The notes: generated by a model from the sequence alone, not told the origin. Counted from the stretch's first letter, positions 38,218-47,783 are shown. The stretch is 64,000 bases of DNA from Ascidiaceihabitans sp029251465 (GCF_042932805.1 NZ_CP170633.1:3162001-3226000), one strand, 5' to 3'. Program-made: numbers and translations.

Positions 38218-38255
38218 GTGACAGCCCAAAGTTTTTCGCGTTCCCTCATAACACC

Positions 38256-38275
38256 ACTGACATACTGTTGTCAGT
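38256..38275. promoter_or_regulatory. Palindromic operator candidate
   Basis: ACTGACA-TACTGT-TGTCAGT: perfect 7-bp arms separated by 6 bp. It lies between the WYL regulator and the EamA gene, the usual position for the regulator's own binding site. Confidence 0.6.
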
Positions 38276-38319
38276 AGCTGTTTGTTATGTCACCGCTGAA
38301 CATAACAATCGAGAGCACC

Positions 38320-39171
38320 ATGCAAGCAAAATCCACCCGCACCTCAGGCGTCGTTTTGGTCGTCATTTCGGCCTTTGTCTTTAGCACCGCAGGCATATTC
38401 ACCAATGGCGTCAGCACGGATGCGTGGGGGGTGATTTTCTGGCGTGGAGTGGCGGCTGCCGCATTCACCCTTGCCTACTTGATGCTGCGCGGGCAGTTGC
38501 GATCCGAACTGGCCGCGTTTGGCAAACCGGCACTGTTGGTCACGATCCTGATGGCGGCAGGCACGGCCGCTTTCATCCCGGCATTCAAACTGTCCAGCGT
38601 TGCCAATGTCGCGCTGATCTATGCTGCTGCGCCTTTTGTTACCGCAGCGCTCAGTTGGATTTTCATCCGCGAAGCCCCCAGCCGCACGGTCTTGATTGCC
38701 AGCATCGCGGCCTTTGCCGGCGTGCTGATCATCGTGTCCGGGTCGCTTGGCAGCGGCGCAATTTTGGGTGACGCGTTGGCCCTGTTCATGACGTTGATGA
38801 TGTCGGCCACGATGGTTGTCTACCGCAAGCACCCGGACACGACAGCGGCCTTGCCCGCGGCGCTTTCGTCAGTCGTGTTGCTGCCTGTCGCGCTGATATT
38901 CGGGGCACCGATGCTGGTTTCGGGCGGCGAGATGCCAATTCTGGTGCTGTTCGGGCTGGTGTTTGCAGTCGCGTCCGTCACTCTGTCCGAAGGGGCGCGG
39001 CGATTGCCCTCGGCCGAAACCGCCCTGTTGTCCACGCTCGAGGTTCCACTGGCACCGTTGTTGGCCCTGCTGATCCTAAGCGAAATCCCAAGCGTGCAAG
39101 GCATCATCGGCGGCGCGATCATCCTGATCGCTGTGCTGTGGTCGCAAACCCGCGCGCCCAAAGGTGCGTAA
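38320..39171 (+). CDS. EamA (DMT superfamily) exporter, 283 aa
   Basis: Ten predicted transmembrane helices in two EamA repeats: the first runs from GVVLVVISAFVFSTAGIF, the second ends with IIGGAIILIAVLWSQTRAPKGA. The family exports amino acids, nucleobases or drugs. The ATG at 38320 has GAGAG upstream; an in-frame ATG at 38287 is the alternative. Next to it, 98 bp downstream, is a glutathione S-transferase, and divergently a WYL regulator, suggesting a detoxification module. Confidence 0.85.
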   Translation: MQAKSTRTSGVVLVVISAFVFSTAGIFTNGVSTDAWGVIFWRGVAAAAFTLAYLMLRGQLRSELAAFGKPALLVTILMAAGTAAFIPAFKLSSVANVALIYAAAPFVTAALSWIFIREAPSRTVLIASIAAFAGVLIIVSGSLGSGAILGDALALFMTLMMSATMVVYRKHPDTTAALPAALSSVVLLPVALIFGAPMLVSGGEMPILVLFGLVFAVASVTLSEGARRLPSAETALLSTLEVPLAPLLALLILSEIPSVQGIIGGAIILIAVLWSQTRAPKGA

Positions 39172-39269
39172 CGTCACCGTGAACATGACACAGATGCACA
39201 GCCCACCCCCTTGCGCATAACGACCAAGCCCATAGGTTGTGCCCAAGCATTAAAGAAAAGGCACAGCAC

Positions 39270-40148
39270 ATGAGCGACGACACCTACACCCCACCAGCCG
39301 TCTGGACCTGGGACACGTCATCGGGCGGAAAATTCGCCAACATCAATCGCCCCATCGCAGGGGCGACTTCTGAGAAAGAACTGCCCGTCGGCAAGCACCC
39401 CTTACAGTTGCATTCGCTTGCAACACCAAACGGGGTCAAGGTCACTGTGATGCTCGAAGAGTTGCTGGCGCTTGGCCACACCGGCGCGGAATACGACGCG
39501 TATTTGGTGAACATCGGGGAAGGCGACCAGTTCGGATCCGGCTTTGTCGACATAAACCCGAACTCGAAAATTCCCGCGATGATGGACCGATCAGGCGACA
39601 CACCTGTGCGCCTGTTCGAAAGCGCGTCGATCATGCTGTATCTGGCAGATAAATTCGGAGCGTTGTTGCCGACCGAACCTGCCGCGCGCGCCGAGGCGAT
39701 GAACTGGGTGTTCTGGCAAATGGGCAGCGCGCCGTATCTGGGCGGTGGTTTTGGCCACTTCTACGCCTACGCGCCGGAAAAATATGAATACCCGATCAAC
39801 CGTTTTGCGATGGAAACCAAACGCCAGCTGGACGTGTTGGATCGCCAATTGGCCGAGACAACCTGGATCGCGGGCGAAGAATACACCATCGCCGATATCG
39901 CGATCTGGTCGTGGTACGGGCAACTGGTTTTGGGTCGTTTGTATTCTGCCGCTGAATTTCTGGATGTGGCGTCGTACAAGCACGTGATGGCGTGGGCTGA
40001 AAAGATCGACGCACGCCCTGCGGTCAAGCGCGGACGCATGGTGAACCGCCCGTTTGGCGACCCGTCAGAGCAGCTGCACGAACGTCACGATGCCTCTGAT
40101 TTTGACACGCAAACCCAAGATAAAATCGGCACCCCCGCCGAAGAATAA
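39270..40148 (+). CDS. yghU: YghU-like glutathione S-transferase / disulfide-bond oxidoreductase, 292 aa
   Basis: Starts MSDDTYTPPAVWTWDTSSGG, then GKFANINRPIAGATSEKELP and a thioredoxin-type N-domain (LHSLATPNGVKVTVMLEELL), followed by an all-helical C-domain (WIAGEEYTIADIAIWSWYGQ). This long N-terminal extension is characteristic of YghU/YfcG-type enzymes that bind two glutathione molecules and reduce disulfides. It follows the EamA exporter on the same strand. Confidence 0.92.
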   Translation: MSDDTYTPPAVWTWDTSSGGKFANINRPIAGATSEKELPVGKHPLQLHSLATPNGVKVTVMLEELLALGHTGAEYDAYLVNIGEGDQFGSGFVDINPNSKIPAMMDRSGDTPVRLFESASIMLYLADKFGALLPTEPAARAEAMNWVFWQMGSAPYLGGGFGHFYAYAPEKYEYPINRFAMETKRQLDVLDRQLAETTWIAGEEYTIADIAIWSWYGQLVLGRLYSAAEFLDVASYKHVMAWAEKIDARPAVKRGRMVNRPFGDPSEQLHERHDASDFDTQTQDKIGTPAEE

Positions 40149-40155
40149 GCGACCA

Positions 40156-40179
40156 AGGTGGGCGACACGCCCGCCTTAC
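40156..40179. repeat. Short palindromic repeat, copy 1
   Basis: AAGGTGGGCG-ACA-CGCCCGCCTT (one wobble) plus AC, between two convergent genes. It belongs to the family described in the findings. Confidence 0.65.
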
Positions 40180-40186
40180 CCACGCC

Positions 40187-41857
40187 CTACAAGCGACCGC
40201 GCCCGACTTGGCGACAGATCAAAATCACCGGTAACAACCCCATCGCGACGATCACGACGCTAGGCACCGCCGCCCCATCCAGCCGCTCGTCAGAAGCCAG
40301 CCGGTACGCCTGCACCGCCAGCGTATCGTAGTTGAACGGGCGCATAATCAGCGTTGCCGGCAATTCTTTCATCACATCGACAAATACGATCAGCAATGCG
40401 GTCAGCAAACTTGGCGTCAGGATCGGCAGGTGCACCCGCCGCAAGGTGCCAAACGGACCTTGCCCAAGCGAGCGGCTGGCCGCGTCCATATTCGCGTGAA
40501 CCAACGATTGCCCACCTTCGTACGCCCCCAGTGCAGCCGCCAAAAACCGCACCAGATAGGCCCCGATCAGCAGCCAGATCGATCCTGTCACCAACAGCCC
40601 CGTGGAATAATCAAACGTCGCGCGCATCCACGCATCCAACGCATTGTCGAAGGCAGCAAACGGCACCATCAGACCCACCGCGATCACGCCGCCCGGCACT
40701 GCGTAGCCCAACCGCGCCGCATAGGCCGACGCACTGGACAGGCGTCCCGGCTGCATGCGCTGAAAGAAACCAACGGCGACGGCGGCAACCACTGTGATCA
40801 CCGCCGCAAGGCCCGCAAGCGTCAGTGAATTGCGGATGAACCCGAGGTAGCGTGCGCTCAGCAGGTCTTGTTCTGACCCTAACCCCATCGAAAACAGCAC
40901 GACAATCGGCAGTACACATCCCAAAAGAACAGGCGCGCCGCATAAGAAAACCGCCAAGACCGCTTGCCAACCCGAAAGGTCGATCTGCGTTTTGTCCTGT
41001 GACCGGCGGGACGGATCGTAGTATTTGGCGCGCCCCCTTTGGATCCGCTCAAGCATCGCCAACAGCAACGCAAAACTGAGCAAGCACAACGCCAATTGCG
41101 CAGCCCCAGCCCGATCCACAAAGGTGAACCAGCTGGAATAAATCCCCGTCGCAAAGGTCTGAACACCGAAATAGGCAACTGTGCCAAAGTCCGCGATCGT
41201 CTCCATCACTGCTAGCAAAACACCGCCCGCAATGGCAGGACGCGCGAGCGGCAGGCTAACCCGAAAGAACGCAGACCACGCACTGCTGCCAAGCGCGCGG
41301 GCCGCTAAAAACGTCGTCCCGCTTTGCTGTAAGAACGACGCGCGCGCGAGCAGATAAACGTAGGGGTAAAGCACCAGAATCAACATCATCGCAGCACCGC
41401 CGATCGAGCGGACTTCGGGGAACCAATAATCGCGCGGGCCCCAACCCATCAGGCTGCGCAAACTGCTTTGCACAATGCCGGGATGGTCCAGAATATAGGT
41501 GTAAGCATAGGCGAGCACGTAGGCCGGAAACGCGAGCGGCAACACCAGCGCGATCTCGAAGAACCGTACGCCGGGGAAACGGGTCATGGTGACCAGCCAC
41601 GCAGCGCCAACACCAACCAGAAACGTGCCTGTCGAGACCAAGAGCACCAACAAAAGCGTGTTGCCCGCGTAACGCGGCAATACGGTGCTAAGCAGATGCG
41701 CAACCGTACCCGTACCGCCACTGAACGCCGCAATCGCAACAGCAAGCATCGGCAGAAGGCAAATCAGCGCAACCGTGACAGCCATCACAGATAGACCGCG
41801 CGGGGCGTGGCGTGCTGTGGTTTTGCGCATAGGCGTTTGGATGGTTTGATCCGACAT
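40187..41857 (-). CDS. fbpB: Fe(3+) ABC transporter permease (FbpB-type), ~556 aa
   Basis: A double-length permease (two halves of ~6 helices each) with the binding-protein-dependent EAA loops (PLARPAIAGGVLLAVMETIA and LPILTPSLLTALLIVFVDVM), typical of FbpB/SfuB iron transporters. The likely start is MSDQTIQTP at 41857; the frame opens upstream to 41929, but a palindromic repeat sits there, so the longer version is unlikely. Neither binding protein nor ATPase is adjacent, so partners must be elsewhere. Confidence 0.85.
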   Translation of the reverse strand: MSDQTIQTPMRKTTARHAPRGLSVMAVTVALICLLPMLAVAIAAFSGGTGTVAHLLSTVLPRYAGNTLLLVLLVSTGTFLVGVGAAWLVTMTRFPGVRFFEIALVLPLAFPAYVLAYAYTYILDHPGIVQSSLRSLMGWGPRDYWFPEVRSIGGAAMMLILVLYPYVYLLARASFLQQSGTTFLAARALGSSAWSAFFRVSLPLARPAIAGGVLLAVMETIADFGTVAYFGVQTFATGIYSSWFTFVDRAGAAQLALCLLSFALLLAMLERIQRGRAKYYDPSRRSQDKTQIDLSGWQAVLAVFLCGAPVLLGCVLPIVVLFSMGLGSEQDLLSARYLGFIRNSLTLAGLAAVITVVAAVAVGFFQRMQPGRLSSASAYAARLGYAVPGGVIAVGLMVPFAAFDNALDAWMRATFDYSTGLLVTGSIWLLIGAYLVRFLAAALGAYEGGQSLVHANMDAASRSLGQGPFGTLRRVHLPILTPSLLTALLIVFVDVMKELPATLIMRPFNYDTLAVQAYRLASDERLDGAAVPSVVIVAMGLLPVILICRQVGRGRL

Positions 41858-41914
41858 GCACTCTATTTCGACTATTTTAGTCAGAATATCCAGCGCTGCC
41901 TTTAAGCGGGTAAG

Positions 41915-41931
41915 GTGTGGGTGCCCCACAC
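41915..41931. repeat. Short palindromic repeat, copy 2
   Basis: GTGTGGG-TGC-CCCACAC, preceded by TAAG. It lies between fbpB and the ligase gene. Confidence 0.6.
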
Positions 41932-41940
41932 AATCGCGCG

Positions 41941-43140
41941 TCAGTCGTAGGTGCGCTGATCTTCGATGACAAGCCCGTCTTTGGGCAGGCTCCCAAGGTC
42001 ACACACAACCACTTTGCCCTTCATCTTCATCGTCTCGACAATGCTCTCGGCATAGGCATCTGCATCGCCTCCGTCGCTTTCCACCTGCACTGTTAGCACG
42101 TCGGTTTCAGCCTCGCGGCTGGCAATAACCCGCGCCTTTGGCACCTCATCGTGGCGCGCAACAAAGGCTGCGACCTGTTCGGGGCGCACGAACATGCCTT
42201 TGATCTTGGTGGTTTGATCGGCGCGTCCCATCCAGCCTTTGATGCGGGTATTTGTACGTCCGCAAGGGCTGGTGCCCGCCATCATCGCACTCATGTCGCC
42301 AGTCGCAAACCGGATCAGCGGATAATCAGGGTTCAATGAGGTCACGACAACTTCGCCCACCTCGCCAAACGCAACAGGGTTCCCCGTGCCCGGCGTTACG
42401 ATTTCTACGATCACGCCTTCGTCGATCATCATGCCTTCCATCGCGTCGCTTTCGTAGGCGATGTTGCCAAGGTCCGCTGTCGCGTAACATTGCAAACATG
42501 CGATCCCGCGATCAATGTAGAACTGACGCAAAGACGGGAACAACGCGCCGCCGCCAACAGCCGCTTTGGTGATGCCCAAAGCAACGCCCATCTCATCGGC
42601 TTTTTCGAGGATAATTTTCAGATAATCAGGCGTCCCTGCGTAGGCCGTGCTGCCAACGTCCCGTGCCGCGGTGACTTGCAATTCTGTCTGGCCGGTGCCG
42701 GCTGGCAAGACCATGGCCCCAACAGCGCGCGCGCCCGATTCAAACATGTGACCTGCAGGGGTCAGATGATAGCCAAAACAGTTTTGCACGACGTCATCCG
42801 CACCAATGCCAGCGGCATGCAAGAAACGCCCCATTCGGAACCAATCATCGTCCAATGCACCGGGCTCATAGATCGGACCCGGCGATTGAAACACGTGGGT
42901 AACTTTGCCAACCTGAATGCCACCAAACGGCGGACGCGCCTTTTGCCATTCCGACAAATCGGACTTGCGCAACACAGGTAAGTTAACCAAATCTTCCGGC
43001 GATTGAACCTGCGCCGCCGCATCCTGCCAGTCCTGTGGTGCGACGGTGATCGAAGCCAAACGGGTGCGCAGCAACGCCGACTGTTCGGCCATCCGCTGGT
43101 CTACACTGCGGGTTTCCAGATCATCAAAATACTGTGCCAT
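41941..43140 (-). CDS. Phenylacetate-CoA ligase family protein, 399 aa
   Basis: An AMP-forming acyl-CoA ligase of the PaaK type: N-terminal part with LVNLPVLRKSDLSEWQKARP, an ATP/AMP-binding region (YAGTPDYLKIILEKADEMGV), GRADQTTKIKGMFVRPEQVA (the hinge/A8-like motif). It activates a carboxylic acid, probably aromatic, as a CoA thioester. It is the last gene of the transport cluster and lies 61 bp after the livF stop. The substrate is inferred only from the family. Confidence 0.85.
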   Translation of the reverse strand: MAQYFDDLETRSVDQRMAEQSALLRTRLASITVAPQDWQDAAAQVQSPEDLVNLPVLRKSDLSEWQKARPPFGGIQVGKVTHVFQSPGPIYEPGALDDDWFRMGRFLHAAGIGADDVVQNCFGYHLTPAGHMFESGARAVGAMVLPAGTGQTELQVTAARDVGSTAYAGTPDYLKIILEKADEMGVALGITKAAVGGGALFPSLRQFYIDRGIACLQCYATADLGNIAYESDAMEGMMIDEGVIVEIVTPGTGNPVAFGEVGEVVVTSLNPDYPLIRFATGDMSAMMAGTSPCGRTNTRIKGWMGRADQTTKIKGMFVRPEQVAAFVARHDEVPKARVIASREAETDVLTVQVESDGGDADAYAESIVETMKMKGKVVVCDLGSLPKDGLVIEDQRTYD

Positions 43141-43171
43141 CGCGCGCGGGCCCCTATCGAAAAAGTCATGG

Positions 43172-43198
43172 TAAGGTGGGTTTCAACCCACCAGTTAC
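43172..43198. repeat. Short palindromic repeat, copy 3
   Basis: TAAGGTGGGTT-TC-AACCCACCAGTTAC, an 8-bp perfect palindrome with the same flank. It lies between livF and the ligase. Confidence 0.65.
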
Positions 43199-43200
43199 GC

Positions 43201-44025
43201 TTAGCTGAGCCAACGTTTGCGACGGCGATAACTGCGCACGTCACGGAACGATTTACGACCCTCATCAGACATACCCAGATAGAATTCCTTGACGTCCGGG
43301 TTCTCTCGCAACTCGGCCGCAGGGCCATCCATCACAACGCGACCCGACTCCAGAATATAACCATAGTGGGCAAATCGCAGCGCCACATTGGTGTTCTGTT
43401 CAGCCAGCAAAAACGTGACGCCTTCGCTTTCGTTGATCGATTTGACGATGCCGAAAATCTGCTCAACCAACTGCGGGGCCAATCCCATCGACGGCTCGTC
43501 CAGCAGGATCGTTTCAGGGCGCGACATCAGCGCACGTCCGATAGCGCACATCTGCTGCTCACCACCCGACGTATAGCCCGCTTGGCTTTTGCGTCGTTCG
43601 CGCAGACGTGGAAAATAGTTGTAAACCATCTCAAGGTCAGCGGCTATTGCCGCCTTGCCGTCGCGCCGTGTGTAGGCTCCGGTCAGAAGGTTTTCTTCAA
43701 TCGTCAGATGCTCAAAACAGTGGCGGCCTTCCATGACCTGCACGACACCGCTTTTTACGGTTTCGGCCGGATCTTGGTGCTGGATCACGTCGCCACGATA
43801 CTTGATCGACCCTTTGGTGACCTCGCCGCGCTCAGACGCCAACAGACCGGAAACAGCCTTAAGCGTCGTGGTCTTACCCGCGCCATTGCCGCCCAACAAC
43901 GCAATAATCCCGCCTTTGGGCACCTTCAGGCTGACACCCTTCAGCACAAGGATCACGTGGTTGTAGATCACTTCGATGTTGTTGACCTCAAGCAAGGTTT
44001 CGTCTGTTTCAGTGCCGTCCAGCAT
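43201..44025 (-). CDS. livF: LivF-type ABC transporter ATP-binding protein, ~274 aa
   Basis: Walker A GGNGAGKTT, signature TSGGEQQMCAIGRALMSRP, Walker B ILLDEPSMGL, then LLAEQNTNVALRFA (H-loop region altered to Gln as in LivF). One of two ATPases of a Liv-type transporter. The ATG at 44025 is preferred; a TTG at 44049 is possible, but its ribosome-binding site would be close to a strong hairpin (44057-44078). Confidence 0.92.
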   Translation of the reverse strand: MLDGTETDETLLEVNNIEVIYNHVILVLKGVSLKVPKGGIIALLGGNGAGKTTTLKAVSGLLASERGEVTKGSIKYRGDVIQHQDPAETVKSGVVQVMEGRHCFEHLTIEENLLTGAYTRRDGKAAIAADLEMVYNYFPRLRERRKSQAGYTSGGEQQMCAIGRALMSRPETILLDEPSMGLAPQLVEQIFGIVKSINESEGVTFLLAEQNTNVALRFAHYGYILESGRVVMDGPAAELRENPDVKEFYLGMSDEGRKSFRDVRSYRRRKRWLS

Positions 44026-44056
44026 CTTGTTCTGATCCCAAATACTCAAATAATTC

Positions 44057-44078
44057 CGGCGGCAACCAAATGCCGCCG
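44057..44078 (-). other. Intercistronic hairpin between livK and livF
   Basis: CGGCGGCA-ACCAAA-TGCCGCCG, an 8-bp perfect stem without a T-run, 14 bp after the livK stop. Such hairpins often stabilise the upstream binding-protein mRNA relative to the distal genes. Confidence 0.6.
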
Positions 44079-44091
44079 CCGGAGATTTCGC

Positions 44092-45369
44092 TTAGTTGCA
44101 GTTAGAAGCGATGTTGTTTTCTGCAGCGTAGGCTGCGGAATCTTCATCGATCAACGGCTGGACAACTTCCATGTCAGACGCTGCAAATTCATTGATCAAA
44201 GACCATGTTTTTGCGGATGCATCCCATTGCGTCATACCAACAAGGCCAGGGCCGCCGTGGTTTTCGCAAGACACGCTGAACTCAGGTCCAAAGCCCGGCA
44301 GACCAAGTGCGGTCATCTTGGCTTCGGTGATTTCCAACGCTTCCATCCCGTCACGCATCATCGCAGGTGTGATGTCTGCTGTGCCGTGGATTTCTTGGGC
44401 TGTTTTGGCGGCTTCTGCTGCCAACATCGCCGCATACAAACCGCGGTTATACAGAACCGTACCGATTTGATCGCCGTTGCCTGCTGCGTTTCCTGCATCA
44501 ACAACATACTTTTGGATGTCACCAAATACCGGGAAATCATTGCCAACACCGTGGAACGTCAGTGCTTTGTAACCGTTGGCTTTTTCGCCCGCCGGCAGCA
44601 CGTCGTTTTCAGAACCGGACCACCAGATGCCGATGAAGTTTTCCATGTCGTAGCGAATGTTTGCAGCTTCTTGAACCGCAACTTGGTTCATAACGCCCCA
44701 ACCGTACATGATGACATTGTCAGGCTTTTCGCGGCGAATTTGCAGCCACTGTGATTTTTGCTCTTGGCCCGGGTGATCAACTGGCAACAGCACCAATTCA
44801 AAACCGTGCTTTTTGGACAGCTCTTCCAACGTGCGGATCGGCTCTTTGCCGTAGGCAGAGTTGTGGTACACGAGCGCGATTTTCTTACCCGCGATGTCGC
44901 CTTGGGACATCAGATAGTTGATCGCACCGGACGCACCGTTCCAGTAGTTTGCAGGGTAGTTGAACACGTTGCTAAATACGTCGCCGTTTGCGGCAGACGT
45001 ACGACCATAGCCCATCGAGTGGATCGGGATACCGTCAGCCGTCGCTTTCGGGATCAACTGGTAGGTGATGCCAGTGGACAGCGGTTGATAGACCAACGCG
45101 CCTTCGCCTTTTGTAGACTCGTAGCACTCAACGCCTTTTTCGGTGTTATAGCCGGTTTCGCATTCGATCACGTTCGTCATCACGCCACCGATGCCGCCAT
45201 CGCGTGCGTTCAGCAGGTTCATGTAATCGGCGTAGCCATCCGCAAACGGAATACCGCCCGCCGCGTATGGGCCTGTGCGGTAGCTTAGGGATGGGAACAC
45301 GAGGTCCGCCATCACAGGGCTTGCCGCCATAACGGCTGCAACAGCCATTGTACCTAGTTTCATTTTCAT
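44092..45369 (-). CDS. livK: Liv-type substrate-binding protein, 425 aa
   Basis: A Sec signal peptide (MKMKLGTMAVAAVMAASPVMA) opens a periplasmic type I solute-binding protein with LALVYHNSAYGKEPIRTLEE-like (IALVYHNSAYGKEPIRTLEE) ligand-cleft segments. GGAGG lies 7 bp before the ATG. It captures the substrate for LivHM; with two acyl-CoA ligases alongside, the ligand may be an aromatic or aliphatic carboxylic acid rather than an amino acid. It starts 70 bp after livM. Confidence 0.92.
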   Translation of the reverse strand: MKMKLGTMAVAAVMAASPVMADLVFPSLSYRTGPYAAGGIPFADGYADYMNLLNARDGGIGGVMTNVIECETGYNTEKGVECYESTKGEGALVYQPLSTGITYQLIPKATADGIPIHSMGYGRTSAANGDVFSNVFNYPANYWNGASGAINYLMSQGDIAGKKIALVYHNSAYGKEPIRTLEELSKKHGFELVLLPVDHPGQEQKSQWLQIRREKPDNVIMYGWGVMNQVAVQEAANIRYDMENFIGIWWSGSENDVLPAGEKANGYKALTFHGVGNDFPVFGDIQKYVVDAGNAAGNGDQIGTVLYNRGLYAAMLAAEAAKTAQEIHGTADITPAMMRDGMEALEITEAKMTALGLPGFGPEFSVSCENHGGPGLVGMTQWDASAKTWSLINEFAASDMEVVQPLIDEDSAAYAAENNIASNCN

Positions 45370-45439
45370 CAGTTATCCTCCCATGGATTTTTGATCGTTT
45401 ATAAGGTCAGAGTTTTCCCTGCCCGTCTTGGTGGCGCCC

Positions 45440-46699
45440 CTAATGCGGGAACGGCCACAATCTTAGTTTCTCTTTTGCGACGCGCCACAGTTGGGCAATG
45501 CCATGCGGTTCAGCGACCAAAAAGATAATGATCAATGCCCCGACAATCACAAGGTTCAGGTGCGCCACAATATCCGTCGGCCAACCCATGCCGCCGATTG
45601 TCAGCGCGTAGGCGAAAAAGCTGACGACGATCGCGCTTAACCACATCAGGCCAGATCCCTCGATGATGGATCGGGTGCGGACAAAGCTGATCAACAGCAT
45701 CACAAAACTAACGGTCAGCGCCGCCAAAAACACGCGCGAACCCCAGAGTTGAGACATCGAAATATCAGTGTCGGCATCAGCCAGCATGATTTTCAACAGC
45801 ACCGGCAAAACCACAAGGAACGCCGCCCCCGCGAATGCACCAAAGATACTGCCCAACCCACCGATGATGATCATGAACAAGACGATGAACGACTTTGTAA
45901 TGCCAAAGACCTCGCCAACTTCGACAGCACCCAAATAGACCGAAAAGAACAACGCGCCCGAGATGCCGATGAAAAACGAGCTGATCGCAAACGCGCTGAG
46001 TTTTGCAGCCAACGGGTTCACACCGATGATCTCGGCGGCGATGTCCATGTCACGGATAGCCATCCATTTGCGACCAAATGATCCGCGCGTCAGATTGCGG
46101 GCGACCACGGCACTAAAGATCACAAACACAAGGCAGAACAAATAGGTCGCCCATGCTTCGGTGTTTGGTCCGGTTACCAAAACGCCAAAGACTTCGCGGT
46201 CCGGCGCATTGATTTGACCGGTCGCAGAGTAGTTGTAGAACCACGGCACACGGTTGAATAACCACACAAGGAAAAACTGCGCGGCCAGTGTCGCTACCGC
46301 CAGATAAAACCCTTTGATGCGCAGGCTAGGCAGCCCGAAAAGTACACCAACACCAGCCGTCACGACGCCCGAAAGCAAGACATGCACCAGCATGCTGACC
46401 TCTGGAAATGCGGTCATCAGCTTGTAACAGGCATAGGCCCCCACAGCCATAAATCCGCCGGTCCCAAGCGAAACCTGTCCGCAATAGCCAGTCAGAATAT
46501 TCAACCCGATCGCCGCAATGGCATAGATCAGGAACGGTAGGAAAATCGAATTCACCCAGTAGTCATTGATCATGAACGGAATGACAAAAATCGCGATGGC
46601 GAGAACAAGATAGTAGCGAATGCGATCAAACCTGATCGGAAACGTCTGGCTGTCCTGCGGATAAGTTGTGCTGAAATCACCAGCTTCACGATAGAACAT
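45440..46699 (-). CDS. livM: LivM-type ABC permease, 419 aa
   Basis: A ~10-helix permease with AAIGLNILTGYCGQVSLGTG and GGLGSIFGAFAGAAFLVVLP, the hallmark loops of LivM. The N-terminal ~30 residues (FSTTYPQDSQTFPI) are an extension. GGGAGC lies upstream of the ATG. Part of the inner-membrane channel. Confidence 0.92.
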   Translation of the reverse strand: MFYREAGDFSTTYPQDSQTFPIRFDRIRYYLVLAIAIFVIPFMINDYWVNSIFLPFLIYAIAAIGLNILTGYCGQVSLGTGGFMAVGAYACYKLMTAFPEVSMLVHVLLSGVVTAGVGVLFGLPSLRIKGFYLAVATLAAQFFLVWLFNRVPWFYNYSATGQINAPDREVFGVLVTGPNTEAWATYLFCLVFVIFSAVVARNLTRGSFGRKWMAIRDMDIAAEIIGVNPLAAKLSAFAISSFFIGISGALFFSVYLGAVEVGEVFGITKSFIVLFMIIIGGLGSIFGAFAGAAFLVVLPVLLKIMLADADTDISMSQLWGSRVFLAALTVSFVMLLISFVRTRSIIEGSGLMWLSAIVVSFFAYALTIGGMGWPTDIVAHLNLVIVGALIIIFLVAEPHGIAQLWRVAKEKLRLWPFPH

Positions 46700-46781
46700 T
46701 TAGCTGCTCCCAATTTCAGAGGTCAAAGGGCGGGTGGGTGTCGTGGCGCAAAGCGACACGCGGTCACACGATCCTTGGAAT

Positions 46782-47768
46782 TCAAACGCGTTCAATGATT
46801 TTCTCCCCGAACAAACCTTGCGGACGGAACACCAAAAAGATCAGCGCCAGCACGTAAGCGAACCAGTTTTCGGTCGCACCACCCAATGCCGGGCCCAGCG
46901 CAAATTCAAACAACTTTTCGCCCACACCAATGATCAAACCGCCGACGATGGCCCCGGGGATCGACGTAAAACCACCCAGCATCAGCACCGGCAAAGCCTT
47001 AAGCGCGATCAGAGACAGCGAAAACTGCACGCCAGATTTCGCGCCCCACATGATGCCCGCAACCAGCGCGACAAAACCAGCAACCGACCAGACCAATATC
47101 CAGATGTAGTTCAGCGACACACCAACCGACAGCGCCGCCTGATGGTCATCCGCCACAGCCCGCATCGCGCGCCCCTGTTTGGTGTATTGTGAAAACAGCA
47201 CCAGCGCCGAAACCAGCAAGATTGCGATCACGGTCGCCACGATATCAAGGTTGTCAATAAAGAACCCGTAATCGAAAATCTTATACGTCACTTCATCGAT
47301 GTATTCGTTAATGCCTTGGGGCAGGCCAACGTCCATCTTTTTGATGTCAGACCCCCACATAAGATCACCCACACCCTCAAGGAAATAGGCCAATCCAATG
47401 GTTGCCATGAACAGGATGATCGGCTCTTGGCCCACCAAATGGCGAAAGATAAATCGCTGCACGAGGATGGCAAAACCAACCATCACAGCCATAGTCAAAA
47501 GGATCGCGAAGAACGCGGGTATGTGCCATCCAAAGTGGTGAATGTTGGTCCCAAACGTCGCGTTGATCAGATGCGCAAAGGGCACCTGCCCCTCCATGAT
47601 TCCGACCAAGGTCAAGGCCGCAAACAACGCCATCACCCCTTGGGCATAGTTGAAAATCCCCGAGGCTTTAAAAATCAAAACAAACCCCAGCGCGACCAAA
47701 GCGTACAACACGCCGGCCATCAGACCGTTGAGGAACACCTCCATCGCAAAGACTAACTGTTCAGGCAT
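46782..47768 (-). CDS. livH: LivH-type ABC permease, 328 aa
   Basis: An eight-helix permease with NGLMAGVLYALVALGFVLIF at the start and the GGFTSIPGAIVGGLIIGVGE loop, both typical of LivH. It pairs with LivM 83 bp downstream. Confidence 0.93.
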   Translation of the reverse strand: MPEQLVFAMEVFLNGLMAGVLYALVALGFVLIFKASGIFNYAQGVMALFAALTLVGIMEGQVPFAHLINATFGTNIHHFGWHIPAFFAILLTMAVMVGFAILVQRFIFRHLVGQEPIILFMATIGLAYFLEGVGDLMWGSDIKKMDVGLPQGINEYIDEVTYKIFDYGFFIDNLDIVATVIAILLVSALVLFSQYTKQGRAMRAVADDHQAALSVGVSLNYIWILVWSVAGFVALVAGIMWGAKSGVQFSLSLIALKALPVLMLGGFTSIPGAIVGGLIIGVGEKLFEFALGPALGGATENWFAYVLALIFLVFRPQGLFGEKIIERV

Positions 47769-47783
47769 CGCGCCGCTCTCCCA

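Noticed and set aside
43003..44754. 583-codon forward frame across ligase, livF and livK
   Set aside because: Runs antisense over three confirmed genes and an intergenic hairpin; no ribosome-binding site or family features.
46738..46765. Inverted repeat gtgtcg...cgacac between livM and livH
   Set aside because: Only 6-bp arms with a long loop; no T-tract and no similarity to the palindromic repeat family.
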